A stretch of 56,440 nt of DNA from Hymenobacter lapidiphilus (GCF_013377885.1 NZ_JABKAU010000030.1:1-56440), one strand, 5' to 3'; shown: positions 27,501 through 35,945, numbered from the stretch's first letter. Notes: generated by a model from the letters alone, not told the origin. Numbers and translations are program-made.

Positions 27501-28096
27501 GCTGGAGTCTGGAAGTGTGTACTTCAGATGAGTTGCCCCTGGCTCCTACCTCGCTAACGGCCCTGTCTCCGGTGGCCACCGCCACGGGTGCCGACATCGA
27601 CCTGCTCTGGCTTGATAACGCCACCAACGAAACCGGCTACGAGATTGAGCGGGCCCTGGGTACGGCCGGCACTTACACCCGTATTGGCACCGTAGCCGCC
27701 GGCACCACCTTCTTCACCGATAAGGTGACGACCAACGGCCAGTTCTGCTACCGCGTGCGGGCCATCAACACGGCCGGCGCCTCCGACTACTCGAACCAAG
27801 CCTGCCAGACGGTTTCGGTGATTACGCGCGCCGTAGCCGCCGCGCTGCAGGGCATTGAGGTGTCGCCGAACCCCAGCACCGGCCTGTTCCGGGTGCGCAT
27901 CGGCAACGACCAGCGCGGCCCCGTTACGCTGCGCGTAACCGACGCCGTGGGCCGCCTGGTGCAAACCCAGACGCTGACCAAAGGCGCGGCCGAGCTGCAA
28001 ACCAGCCTCGACCTGAGCCCCCTCGGCACCGGTATCTACCAGCTGCACCTCGACCTGCCCAACGGCACGAGCGTCGTGCGCCTGCTGAAGCAATAA
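24521..28096 (+). CDS. Secreted M12-type metallopeptidase with P-domain and T9SS tail
   Basis: A 1191-residue exoprotease. Signal peptide (to about residue 32), a propeptide-like region (about 33-195), then a reprolysin-like zinc peptidase domain (about 205-455) with the extended motif HEIGHQFGGDH (346-356) and the Met-turn segment TTIMAYAGICG. Next come a PKD-like Ig domain (about 431-553), another beta domain, a fibronectin III domain (about 763-856), a proprotein-convertase P domain (about 860-1000, ending GWSLEVC), a second FnIII (about 1005-1096) and a C-terminal T9SS sorting domain (from about 1110, VSPNPSTGLFRV, LGTGIYQLHL). It should be exported by type IX secretion and attached to the surface or released. 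The start at 24521 gives the signal peptide; the leader contains a hairpin. Confidence 0.93.
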   Translation: MQPLSTLLQRAWRPLLAGSALLLAGAPVAQAQRVLWANATRVPAQARAATQALTHFRTVDFQLDAIRDVLQTAPLERTGNRGPATVISLPLPNGTSQRFRVEQVPVLAPALAARYPSIRTYLAQGLDDPSATARLDVTPAGFHAQILAAGYTVYIDPAAKGSSTHLVFERRNMLMPAFTCAVASPDGTEPEVTLTTAQRAAVANGATLRTYRLALAATAEYSAFHGGTVESVMAAMATSMNRVNGIYEREVAVRMVIVPKNEALIFFDADTDPYTNNSGTAMLNQNQTTVDELIGNANYDIGHVFSTNGGGVAQKPSVCINSGKARGVTGTTSPIGDAFDVDYVAHEIGHQFGGDHTFNGTIGSCSGGNRAASSAYEPGSGTTIMAYAGICGADNTQPNSDAFFHSRSFDQIVAHISRAQDCSATTATGNAAPVVNAGRNYAIPLRTPFTLTGSATDPNNDALTYSWEQYNLGPAGAPNAPSGDAPLFRVFAPTASPSRTFPRLADILNNTQTRGELLPSYGRRLIFRLVARDNRAGGGGVDYDSMNVVVVPTAGPFVVTAPNSANTSWLVGAPQQVSWNVANTTQAPISATNVDVLLSTDGGLTFPTTLLANTPNDGFETLTLPASVAATTQARIKVQATGGIFFDVSDNNFKIEVPAGPTFFLQGPAGAAGTLSFCAGNSGTVALTVGQLQGFTGQVTLAATNLPAGVTVTFPAATVAAGTSTTATITSAGTTVSGTYTLQLTGVSGGTTRTLDVLLTILPGITQAPTVTAPATGSTRTSLRPAISWTPAPNATGYEVQLALDAAFTTGVITQAISPTNTFVPNQLQASTQYFVRVRALSGCGAGSYSAVISFTTGTQTCQTLAATNVPLTISATGTSTITSIIAVSNTNRASNIRVRNLAITHPDVSELEISLTNPAGRRVVLFSRICPGTGNLSLSFDDAATAALACPLVAGSTVRPFNSLGELLNSPANGNWTLTITDNTPGNGGTLTGWSLEVCTSDELPLAPTSLTALSPVATATGADIDLLWLDNATNETGYEIERALGTAGTYTRIGTVAAGTTFFTDKVTTNGQFCYRVRAINTAGASDYSNQACQTVSVITRAVAAALQGIEVSPNPSTGLFRVRIGNDQRGPVTLRVTDAVGRLVQTQTLTKGAAELQTSLDLSPLGTGIYQLHLDLPNGTSVVRLLKQ

Positions 28097-28118
28097 GCTT
28101 TTTAGGGCTTAGGGCTTA

Positions 28119-28166
28119 GAAAAAACGGTCATCCCCGCCTGCTGGCGAGGGATGACCGTTTTTTTG
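28119..28166. terminator. Bidirectional terminator
   Basis: AAAAAACGGTCATCCC pairs with GGGATGACCGTTTTTT around an inner CGCC/GGCG stem. Long A and T runs on both sides suit the convergent metallopeptidase and lipoprotein genes. The GGTCATCC core is shared with family B repeats. Confidence 0.85.
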
Positions 28167-28274
28167 TGGGCTTTTGAGCGACCGGCAGCCAGTGAGGTAG
28201 CGCTGCTGTTGCGGCGGTAGCAGTAAACAACTGAAATACTGGGGCCAGCTGCTGCAAATGGGCCGAAGGGCAGG

Positions 28275-28892
28275 CTAGAAAACGATGCGCACCGTTACCG
28301 TGTCCAAGGCGGCCGCATCGATTTGTTTTCTAAACTCCGTGACAACGGTTGGCGAGCTGGTATAGTCGCTGATTACCCAGTAGATATTTTTCGTAAGGTG
28401 AGCCAAGCCATAACGGATAAAAGTAGTGTCGCCCGGAAAGTTGATCCGGTCGCCATCACCCTCGTACCCCGACACGTACATTGACACCCGGCTTTTGGGC
28501 GGCTCATCGACGAGCTGGATGCGCACCCAGGCCGGGGCCAGCACGGGCACGCGCACCTGCTCGTTCTTGCGGCCCGCCTTCACATCCGGGGCCCGGGTCC
28601 GGTCGGTGAAGTGGCCCAGCTCGGAAGAAGCCCGCACGATGTAGGTGGGCTCGCTCTCGGCCTCGAAGCGAAACGAAAACCGCCCCTGCCCGTCGGTGGC
28701 GTAGCTCGGGCCCACGGCCGCGAAGCCCCCGCCCCGCCCGGCCTGCTCGACCTGCACCGTGGTGCCGGCCACGGGCTGGCCTGTCACCTGGTCCACCACC
28801 TGCCCCGACACCTGCGTCGGGCCCGACTCCTGCGCGCAGCCGCTCAGCAGCAGCAGCGCGGCACTCATCGTAAAATAAACAAAATGGCGCAT
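28275..28892 (-). CDS. Lipoprotein with carboxypeptidase-regulatory-like domain
   Basis: A 205-residue lipoprotein starting MRHFVYFTMSAALLLLSGC with lipobox LSGC. After a short spacer comes one Ig-like carboxypeptidase-regulatory domain (VSGQVVDQVTGQPVAGTTVQV, then YATDGQGRFSFRF), a fold used as a binding or spacer module in Bacteroidota surface proteins. The last third (SRVSMYVSGYEGDGD, IYWVISDYTSSPTVVTEF) is not recognised. Start at 28892 for the lipobox; a longer form to 28919 is less likely. The 180-base gap upstream holds no clear promoter. Confidence 0.78.
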   Translation of the reverse strand: MRHFVYFTMSAALLLLSGCAQESGPTQVSGQVVDQVTGQPVAGTTVQVEQAGRGGGFAAVGPSYATDGQGRFSFRFEAESEPTYIVRASSELGHFTDRTRAPDVKAGRKNEQVRVPVLAPAWVRIQLVDEPPKSRVSMYVSGYEGDGDRINFPGDTTFIRYGLAHLTKNIYWVISDYTSSPTVVTEFRKQIDAAALDTVTVRIVF

Positions 28893-29101
28893 GATAGTAA
28901 GTTGACAGGAATACTTCAAGTATACCTCTTTCCTAAGCCGTGCAAAACCAAAAGTCGTTCTTATCAGACTTTATAAACCAATAAGGAATACGGTCATACA
29001 AGCATAGCGTCCAGTTTTCGCCTTACTATTGCGGACTTTCGAGATATTCGATTTGCCACCGACCGGATGGATGGCGCACTGCCTAAGCCCTAATGCCAAT
29101 C

Positions 29102-31252
29102 CTAAAACCGATACCGCAGCTGGGCTTTTACATCGGAGCGGCGGTTGCCCTGGATTTCGTCGAGGCCCGAGCCGACGGTATCCTGGTGGCGGTAGTGGGT
29201 GTCGGCGTAGCGCAGCCAGAGCGTGAGGTGGCGGTTGAACTCGAACTGGGCCAGCACGTAGGTGCGGGTGCCCTGGCCGGCCAGCACCGGGATAGAAAAG
29301 GCGTAGAGCACGTCCTGCTCGAACACGTACTGGCGGGTATCGTAGTCGTCGGTATCGAAAAGGGCGTAGCGGGCCGAGAGCCGCAGGCGGCGCAGCGGCT
29401 GCACGGTTACGTCCTGGGCCAGCACGTAGCCGTGGCGGGCGGGGCCGCCGTCGTCGCGGTAGCTGCTGCCCTGCACCCGGGTACGCAGGCTGAGGCCGGG
29501 TAGCGGGTTGGTGTCATAATAGAGCAGCAGGCTGCGGCGCTGGGTGGGTACGGGCAGCGGCACGGCGCGCAGCGTGTCGGCGTCGAAGGATTTGGTGCGC
29601 TGCCTGATTTGCACGTAAAGCAGGCTGGTTTTGCTGGGGCTAAAGGTGAGGCGCATGAGCCAGTCGTGGCCGGTGCTGGGGGCGCTGGCCTGGTAGCGCA
29701 GCCACGGGAAGCTGAACCGGTCGTAGTAGGCCGAGGCCTCCCAGCGGGGCGCGGGGCGCACTTTCAGGCCCACATACAACCCGTTTTCGTTGATGTTGCG
29801 CGTATTCTCGCCGAACGCGTTGCCATACAGCGTGTGAAAGTCGCGGGCATAGTGGCGCTGCAACACCGATACATCGACGGCCGGCGAGAGGCTGGCCAGC
29901 AGGCCGTTCACGGTGCCCAGACCGCCGCCCGAGCTGCGGGCCGTTTCGCCGAACAGCAGCAGGTTGCGCCACACGTAGCTGTAGTGTGCCCCCAAAGCCA
30001 GGTTACGGTCGCCGCGCAGCTCATATTGGTTGTACAGCTCGTCGCGGCGCTGCAGGGGCTTATCGAACTGCGTATTCACGGCCGTGGCACCTATTTGCAG
30101 GTCGCCGCTCAGGCTGGTGTACTGAGCGTGGCCGCCGAGCACGGTTTCCTGCAGGGCGTTGCGGTTGGCCAGTTCGGTGGGCGTGCGGTGGAAGCCGCTC
30201 AGCTGCAAGCCCGACGTGAACTCCCGAAACTCGGCCAGCGAATCCTGGGCCTGCTGCAGTGAGGCATCGACCCGCTTGCGCGAGCCGAATACGGTGGCCC
30301 GCACCGTGGGCGTAACGGCCACGGTGGCCGCCGCGCCCCGAAAAAACGAGTTTTCGAGTACCGAGGCGTAGGGCCGCACGCCCACCGAGCTGCGGCGTAC
30401 GGTGGTAATAGTTTCGGCCCCCTTGCCCACCACAAACCCCGACGACAGCAGCAGGCCCTGCCCGAACTGCAGCTGATAGTCACCCAGCGCCAGCGTTTTC
30501 AGCCGCCCCCGCTCCTGCACCACGAAGTGGGCCGAGTAAAAGTCGGCCCCGTAGCGCTGGGTTTTGGGGCTCCAGATGAGCTGCTCGCCGGCGTCTTTTT
30601 CGGCCGTGAAGCCCAGGCTGAAATCCCGGCTCCGGCTCACGCGGTAGCGCAACAGCATTTTATCAGGCGAGCCCAGGTAGCGGGTGGCGGGGCGGCCGGT
30701 GCTGGTGGTATCGGCGCGGCTGTAGCCGGGGCGGCCCTGCACGGTACGCTCGTAGCGCAGAAACAAGGCGTTGTTTTCTTCGTGGGCGATGCGTTGCCAC
30801 AGGTTGCCGCGGGCCGCGTTGGGGTCCGTCGTCAGCACCGCTACAAAGGGCGCAATGCGGTAAATGGTGCGCAAATCGAAGCCCTCGATACTTTGCAGCT
30901 CATAAAAACTCAGCAACGGGCCGGTACGCTGGCGGTGCTCCAGCAGGTTCGTTATCTGGGTTTCGGAGAGCAGCAGTAGGCTCCGCAGCTCGTCGCGGGT
31001 GGCGGTGTTCAGGCTGACGGGCGTCTGATAGTAGAGCAGCAGCGTTTCGTAGAGGTCCTCGTAGGCCACGCTGCTTTCGTCGCTCTGGATTTCGGCAAAC
31101 AGCTCCTGCGTCAGCCGGTCGAGGTCGGGCACGGGCGGGCGTGGGTACTCCTGGGCGCGGGCAGCGGTGGCCCCGAGCAGCAGCCCGACCGCGAGCAGCA
31201 GCGCGGGTAGCGGCCGCACCAACGGGCGGCGGCGCGGTGGGCGCGGCTTCAT
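29102..31252 (-). CDS. Helix-hairpin-helix outer-membrane barrel protein
   Basis: A 716-residue protein with an Arg-rich n-region signal peptide (ending TAARAQ). Residues about 65-135 hold a ComEA/T2SK-like helix-hairpin-helix unit (SLNTATRDELRSLLLLS, TGPLLSFYELQSIEGFDLRTIYRIAPF). The rest is a long series of alternating beta strands, ending in the terminal aromatic LRYRF typical of outer-membrane barrels. HHH units bind DNA non-specifically in ComEA or mediate protein contacts in secretion; here the unit would face the periplasm. Its ATG overlaps the stop of the PorV-like gene by four bases (ATGA), indicating translational coupling and fixing the start at 31252. Function is not established. 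Confidence 0.82.
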   Translation of the reverse strand: MKPRPPRRRPLVRPLPALLLAVGLLLGATAARAQEYPRPPVPDLDRLTQELFAEIQSDESSVAYEDLYETLLLYYQTPVSLNTATRDELRSLLLLSETQITNLLEHRQRTGPLLSFYELQSIEGFDLRTIYRIAPFVAVLTTDPNAARGNLWQRIAHEENNALFLRYERTVQGRPGYSRADTTSTGRPATRYLGSPDKMLLRYRVSRSRDFSLGFTAEKDAGEQLIWSPKTQRYGADFYSAHFVVQERGRLKTLALGDYQLQFGQGLLLSSGFVVGKGAETITTVRRSSVGVRPYASVLENSFFRGAAATVAVTPTVRATVFGSRKRVDASLQQAQDSLAEFREFTSGLQLSGFHRTPTELANRNALQETVLGGHAQYTSLSGDLQIGATAVNTQFDKPLQRRDELYNQYELRGDRNLALGAHYSYVWRNLLLFGETARSSGGGLGTVNGLLASLSPAVDVSVLQRHYARDFHTLYGNAFGENTRNINENGLYVGLKVRPAPRWEASAYYDRFSFPWLRYQASAPSTGHDWLMRLTFSPSKTSLLYVQIRQRTKSFDADTLRAVPLPVPTQRRSLLLYYDTNPLPGLSLRTRVQGSSYRDDGGPARHGYVLAQDVTVQPLRRLRLSARYALFDTDDYDTRQYVFEQDVLYAFSIPVLAGQGTRTYVLAQFEFNRHLTLWLRYADTHYRHQDTVGSGLDEIQGNRRSDVKAQLRYRF

Positions 31253-32148
31253 GGCTTGCCGGCTTTTTCCCACACGTAGGCGGCGCTCAGCTGCTGGCTC
31301 AGGCCCAGCGCCTCGTGCCAGCCGGCGGCGTAGTCAATGCGGAACGCGCCCGTGCGCAGGCCCAGGCCGCCCGTGAGCTGGCTGGTGAGCGTGCTCAAGC
31401 CGGCCCGCAGCGCCAGGGCGGGCAGGGGCTGGTATTCGAGGCCGGCCTTAAAGTCGGCATCCTGCTCCACGTCTTTCTCGGTTTCCAGCAGCAATAGCAC
31501 CTTTTCGGCGGGCCGCCAGGCAAGGCCGGCGCGCAGCACGGTGGGCACCCGCTCATCCTGGTACTCGGCCAGCCGGGCCTGATTGAGGTTGTAGAGCGTG
31601 GCCCCAAACGTGAGCTTGCGCGGAATAATATCGGCCTGCCCGCCCAGCGAAGCGGCCACCGCCCGGCGGCTACCGAGGCCCTGGATACTGGTTTGCAGCA
31701 CCTCTACCCGCGCCCCTACCCGCACGGTACCCAGCTGGTAGCCGTAGCCCAGCCCCACCCGCTGCTCGGAGTACAGCGTGCCCCCAAACCGCTGGGCTGT
31801 AACGCCCACCGTGCCGTAGCGCGGCGCATCGGCCCCGGCTACGGTGGCCGCCACGCCCGCCACTGGTGCGGCCGTAGCATCGGGGCGGCGGAAACCAATG
31901 GGCACGGCCACCACCAACGACACAGTATTGAGTGAGGGCAGCAGGTAGCGGTTTTCGGCGGCCACGCCCACTGTGGGTCGGCTCAGCTGCCCCAACGCGG
32001 CGGCGTTGCTGGCCCCGGCCCAGCCATCGGTTTCCAGCACCGACCCAACCTGGCCTAGTGCGGCCGAGCGGGCACCCCACAGACCTTGAGCACGGGATAC
32101 AAGCGGCAGCCCGGCCAGCAGAACTACCAGAAAGTAGAGTTTCACCAT
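31249..32148 (-). CDS. PorV/PorQ-like outer-membrane beta-barrel protein
   Basis: A 299-residue protein with signal peptide (MVKLYFLVVLLAGLPLVSRAQ) and a FadL/PorV-type start to the mature part (ARSAALGQVGSV...DGWAGASNAAALGQLSRP), followed by regularly spaced amphipathic strands. PorV and PorQ are T9SS accessory barrels; the resemblance is by this N-terminal pattern and strand layout only. Transcribed first in a two-gene unit with the HHH barrel protein, with a four-base overlap, so the two products probably act together in the outer membrane. The upstream 430-base gap contains repeats C2 and a family-B relative rather than a gene. Confidence 0.72.
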   Translation of the reverse strand: MVKLYFLVVLLAGLPLVSRAQGLWGARSAALGQVGSVLETDGWAGASNAAALGQLSRPTVGVAAENRYLLPSLNTVSLVVAVPIGFRRPDATAAPVAGVAATVAGADAPRYGTVGVTAQRFGGTLYSEQRVGLGYGYQLGTVRVGARVEVLQTSIQGLGSRRAVAASLGGQADIIPRKLTFGATLYNLNQARLAEYQDERVPTVLRAGLAWRPAEKVLLLLETEKDVEQDADFKAGLEYQPLPALALRAGLSTLTSQLTGGLGLRTGAFRIDYAAGWHEALGLSQQLSAAYVWEKAGKP

Positions 32149-32319
32149 CGGGCAGCCATTAAGCAGTTGAACTGCTGGAAAGTAGCCACTCTATTCGGTT
32201 ACTGCAAATTCGATAGGCTTATTCCCTTAAAAATTTATTCGATAGAAGTAGCTTGCCTGTTGAGTGGTTGCGAATAAGTAACCGTAGCAAAAAAGGCAGT
32301 CATGCTCTATCAGCACGCC

Positions 32320-32406
32320 GTAGGGGCGGGGCTTGCCCCCGCCCGCCGTTATAACGGCCTTATTGTGTATCGTTCAACGGCGGGCGGGGGCAAGCCCCGC
32401 CCCTAC
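32320..32406. repeat. Family C GC-rich inverted repeat, copy C2 (perfect)
   Basis: Arms 32320-32350 and 32376-32406 are exact 31-base reverse complements around a 25-base spacer. Same core as C1 and C3. It lies between the divergent/convergent envelope and sugar genes with no gene in the gap. Confidence 0.9.
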
Positions 32407-32463
32407 ATCGACCTCCGCAACCTAGGCTGCTTAGTAGCCATCAGACAGCTTGGTTCAACACTA

Positions 32464-32528
32464 GAAAGGACCTTACCCTGCCAGAACGGCCACAATGATG
32501 GCTCGTTTCAGCAGGGTAAGGTCCTTTC
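32464..32528. repeat. Family B-related inverted repeat, copy B3
   Basis: Arms 32464-32481 and 32511-32528 are exact 18-base reverse complements built on AAGGACCTTACC. The core resembles AAGGACCTTATCAC of copy B1, without its GTCATCCTGACG outer arm, although ACAATGACAG follows on the right. Confidence 0.7.
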
Positions 32529-32582
32529 TCCGGCTTACAATGACAGCTTGTTTTTTTGAGCCGGGATACTTCCTTCGGAGTG

Positions 32583-33920
32583 TTAAATCTCCACTTTCAG
32601 CGTGGCGGGGCGGGAGGTTTGCTCGAACAGCTCGCCGTGCGGAATGATGGTAATCTGGCCATATTCCTGCAGCAGCTTGCGGTAGGCGGCGGCTACGGGC
32701 CGGGGGTTGCGGTCCATATCGAACAGGCCACAGGCGTTGACGGTACCTTCCTTTACCTCCAGACCCCGGTTCCAGTCGACCTGATCAATGAGCGAATACC
32801 AGGTGAAGCCGAGCACCGGCACCCCGATTTTGCGCATCTGCAGGATGTTTACCCACTGCTTCCAGAGCCAAGCCGGGGCCTCGTCGGGATTGAAGATGTT
32901 GGTTTCGGTGTGCATGACCGGCTTGCGGTAGCGCAGGTAGTAATCGTGGGTGATATTGAACCAGCCCATCACGTCGGACGCCACCAGCACCTCCCCATCG
33001 GGCAGAATCATCCGCTCGTTGCGGCCGTAGTAGTCGTTGCCCATGATCTGGTATCCCGGAGGCTCGCCGACCATGAACCAGTCGTATTCTTCCTGGGTAA
33101 GGCCGTTTTTGCGCAGATAAGAGAACACCTCGCCGTCGGGATGGTGGGCGTACAGCAGGTCGAGGGCCAGGAAACGCAGCTTGTTTTCCAGCTGAATGTG
33201 AGGCGTGCGCTCGGTGCGCAGCTCGTGGGTGTACTCGGCCGATTCGCTCTGCACGATCACGCAGTCGGGGCGGTGCTTGGCAATCTGCTGGTTGCCCATA
33301 ATGGAGGCCGCCACCATGTGCTTGATGGCCGTCACGAAGGCTTTATCCGACTGCAGCTGCTCGTTCCAGATGCCGTCTTTAGCACTCAGCTTGGCCGTAA
33401 CGTAGATTTCGTTGATGGGCGTGTAGTAGCGCACCCAGGGGTAGCGTTCGGCCACGGCCCCGCAGTATTCGGCAAAATGCACCGGTAGCTCGGGGTTCTG
33501 GAAATTCCCTAGCCAGTCGGGTACCCCGAAGTGCATCAAGTCGAGGATGGGCGTGATTTCCAGCCGCTGGATTTCGGCCATTACTTTGTCGGCAAACTCC
33601 CAGTCGTACTCGCCGGGGCCCTTGTGCATGCTGTAGTAGGGCAGCCCGTAGCGCAGCACTTTCAGGCCCATATCCTGCACCAGCTGCAGGTCTTTCTTCC
33701 AATGCTCGTAGTGGCCACACTCTTCCAGCAGGTCGCGGCGCACTTTGCCGTGTTCGATGGTGGGGTACGAGCACTCGATGCCGGTGGCAAACATGAAGTT
33801 GCCCGGTGTGCCGGTGGGCAGGCCCTGGCCCGAAGTGCCGCTGGCCCCCCCATGTTCGTCGCCCTCGTAGTTGCCACTACCGAAGTGTTCTTTAATTCCC
33901 GTCAGAAAGGATTCAGCCAT
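32583..33920 (-). CDS. Glycoside hydrolase family 1 protein (beta-glycosidase)
   Basis: A 445-residue TIM-barrel glycosidase without a signal peptide, so cytoplasmic. The acid/base Glu171 lies in YYTPINEIY (family motif TxNEP; here Ile replaces Pro) and the nucleophile Glu339 in MHTETNIF (family motif ITENG). GFTWYSLIDQVDWNRG and GLFDMDRNPRP-type segments near the C-terminus are also GH1 features. The N-terminus has an unusual Gly/His/Ser-rich leader (residues about 12-40). It lies 87 bases downstream of araB on the same strand, so the two are probably one transcript and the natural substrate may release a pentose or related sugar. Substrate not determinable from sequence. Confidence 0.85.
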   Translation of the reverse strand: MAESFLTGIKEHFGSGNYEGDEHGGASGTSGQGLPTGTPGNFMFATGIECSYPTIEHGKVRRDLLEECGHYEHWKKDLQLVQDMGLKVLRYGLPYYSMHKGPGEYDWEFADKVMAEIQRLEITPILDLMHFGVPDWLGNFQNPELPVHFAEYCGAVAERYPWVRYYTPINEIYVTAKLSAKDGIWNEQLQSDKAFVTAIKHMVAASIMGNQQIAKHRPDCVIVQSESAEYTHELRTERTPHIQLENKLRFLALDLLYAHHPDGEVFSYLRKNGLTQEEYDWFMVGEPPGYQIMGNDYYGRNERMILPDGEVLVASDVMGWFNITHDYYLRYRKPVMHTETNIFNPDEAPAWLWKQWVNILQMRKIGVPVLGFTWYSLIDQVDWNRGLEVKEGTVNACGLFDMDRNPRPVAAAYRKLLQEYGQITIIPHGELFEQTSRPATLKVEI

Positions 33921-34007
33921 ATATTCAAAAGGGTGTAAGCACGCGCAATCAGGCAGCGCGCTGGGTAGTACGCACGATTAACCGCCTGGGGCCAATTTGT
34001 TCCCGAA

Positions 34008-35714
34008 TTAGGTAACAGCCGGACTGGCCGGACTGTCGGGGCCGGGCGTAGTGGCCTCCACAAACTCGCCAAACGCCAGGTATTCCGCATAGCGGGCATC
34101 GTATGCCGCCGTCCGCGCCGGGTCGGGCGTGTACGCTTCCAAAAAGCCGCTGCCCATGGCTTGCTGGGCCGCTTCTACGCTGGGGTGGCAGCCGGCAGCC
34201 ACGGCTGCGTACATGGCCGCGCCCAGGGCCGGCACCTGCTCCGAAGCGGCCACCACAATGCGCCGGCCGAGCACATCGGCCAGCGTCTGCATCAAATAGT
34301 CCGATTTTTTAGCCACCCCGCCAATGGCAATAATCTGCCGGATGGCTACGCCCTCGCTCTCGAACCGCTCCAGAATATGGCGCGAGCCGTAGCATAATGC
34401 CTCCACCAGGGCCCGGAATATCTCGGGGGCGCTGCTGCCCATGGTCAGGTTGCGGAGCGCGCCCTGCAAGTGGTGGTTGGCATCGGGCGTGCGGCGGCCG
34501 TTCACCCAGTCGAGGGCCAATACGGGGCTTTGTGTGAAGGGCAGGGCCTGGGCCGCTTCGGTGAGCAACTGCAGCAAGTTGTCTTCGGCTTCCTGCCGCA
34601 GCTCCTCACGCTGCTTGTCACTGAGGCTGGGGGCACGAGCCAGCACGGCCGCCAGCGGCCAGCCGAGTAGCTCCTCAAACCAGGCCAACAGGTCGCCGAA
34701 GGCCGATTGGCCGGCCTCCAGGCCCACCAGCCCCGGCACTACCGAGCCTTCCACCTGCCCACAGATGCCGGCTATGGGTGGCCGGCCAGCGAGGTCAGCA
34801 GGTGGCACCACCACAATGTCGCAGGTACTGGTGCCCATCACTTTTACCAGCGTGTAGGGCGTGATGCCGGCCCCTACCCCACCGGCATGAGCATCCACGG
34901 TGCCCACAGCTACCACGGTTTCGGGACGCAGGCCCAGTTTTGCGGCCCACTCAGGGCTCAAGGAGCCGGCGGCTTCGTCGGCAGGGTACGTATGCTCGTA
35001 AAGGCGGGCACGCAGGCCAGCCAGCTTGGGTTCGAGCTGGGTCAGGAATTTCTCGGCGGGCAGCCCGTTCCATTCGGGGTGCCACATGGCTTTGTGGCCC
35101 GCAGCGCAGCGGCTGCGCTTGAGCTCGGCCAGGGGCTGCCCGGTGAGCTCCAGTGTCAGCCAGTCGCAGTGTTCCAGCCACGAGTGCGCCGCCCGGACCA
35201 CCCGTTCGTTGTGGCGGGTGATGCGCGTGATTTTCGACCAGAACCACTCCGACGAGTACACGCCACCCGAATACTTCGTGTAGTCGGGGCCGCCCCAAGA
35301 GCGGGCCAGCTGGTTGATTTCTTCGGCTTCGGCCACGGCGGTGTGGTCTTTCCAGAGGATGAACAGCGCATCGGGCTCGGCGGCAAATTCAGGTAGCAGC
35401 CCCAGTGCCCGACCCTGCTCGTTTACCGGGCCGGGCGTGGAGGCGGTGGCATCCACGGCCAGGGCCACGATTTGCGCCGGGTCATCGACCAGGGCCACCA
35501 CCTCGCGCACCACTTCGGTAAGGCCTTCGAGATGGTCGAGTGGGTGCTGGCGGAACTGGTTGAGGTCGGGGTCGCAGAACTCGCCAGCGTCCCAGCGCGG
35601 GAAGGGCCGCACGGCCTCGGCCACCTCGCGGCCGGTAGCCACGTCAACCAATAGCGCGCGCACCGAGCTGGTACCAAAATCGAGGCCGATAACGTATTGT
35701 GGGCTGGTTGGCAT
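34008..35714 (-). CDS. araB: Ribulokinase
   Basis: A 568-residue FGGY-family kinase. It starts YVIGLDFGTSSVRALLVD, the N-terminal phosphate-binding motif with the TSSVRA variant of ribulokinases, followed by VDATASTPGPV, LFILWKDHTA (residues lining the ribulose site) and the C-terminal FGGY segment IIAIGGVAKKSDYLMQTLADVLGR. It phosphorylates L-ribulose, usually in L-arabinose catabolism after AraA and before AraD. Neither of those genes is in the window; instead a GH1 glycosidase follows. Start at 35714 is chosen because longer forms add a non-conserved tail. No araC-type regulator is adjacent. Confidence 0.93.
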   Translation of the reverse strand: MPTSPQYVIGLDFGTSSVRALLVDVATGREVAEAVRPFPRWDAGEFCDPDLNQFRQHPLDHLEGLTEVVREVVALVDDPAQIVALAVDATASTPGPVNEQGRALGLLPEFAAEPDALFILWKDHTAVAEAEEINQLARSWGGPDYTKYSGGVYSSEWFWSKITRITRHNERVVRAAHSWLEHCDWLTLELTGQPLAELKRSRCAAGHKAMWHPEWNGLPAEKFLTQLEPKLAGLRARLYEHTYPADEAAGSLSPEWAAKLGLRPETVVAVGTVDAHAGGVGAGITPYTLVKVMGTSTCDIVVVPPADLAGRPPIAGICGQVEGSVVPGLVGLEAGQSAFGDLLAWFEELLGWPLAAVLARAPSLSDKQREELRQEAEDNLLQLLTEAAQALPFTQSPVLALDWVNGRRTPDANHHLQGALRNLTMGSSAPEIFRALVEALCYGSRHILERFESEGVAIRQIIAIGGVAKKSDYLMQTLADVLGRRIVVAASEQVPALGAAMYAAVAAGCHPSVEAAQQAMGSGFLEAYTPDPARTAAYDARYAEYLAFGEFVEATTPGPDSPASPAVT

Positions 35715-35772
35715 AGCGTGGCAGAAGTGGTGGGAGGGCCTCAACATACGACTTCCAACGGCAAAACGACGC

Positions 35773-35807
35773 AAAAAGCCCCTGCTGCCGGGTGGCAACG
35801 GGGGCTT
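35773..35807 (-). terminator. Intrinsic terminator of the S46 peptidase gene
   Basis: On the minus strand AAGCCCC pairs with GGGGCTT, with an inner GTTGCC/GGCAGC stem, followed by TTTTTGC. It lies between repeat C3 and the araB start. Confidence 0.75.
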
Positions 35808-35816
35808 GAAGAACTT

Positions 35817-35907
35817 CTGTAGGGGCAGGGCTTGTCCCTGCCCGCCATCAAACGATTATCGTTGAAACGGTGTGAACGGCGGGCGGGGACAAGCCCCGCC
35901 CCTACAG
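35817..35907. repeat. Family C GC-rich inverted repeat, copy C3
   Basis: 30-base arms at 35817-35846 and 35878-35907, with two mismatches, around a 31-base spacer. It falls between the S46 peptidase stop and the terminator. Confidence 0.85.
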
Positions 35908-35945
35908 CAGACAGATAATGTGGTTAGCCAACGTGGCGCTTCGCC

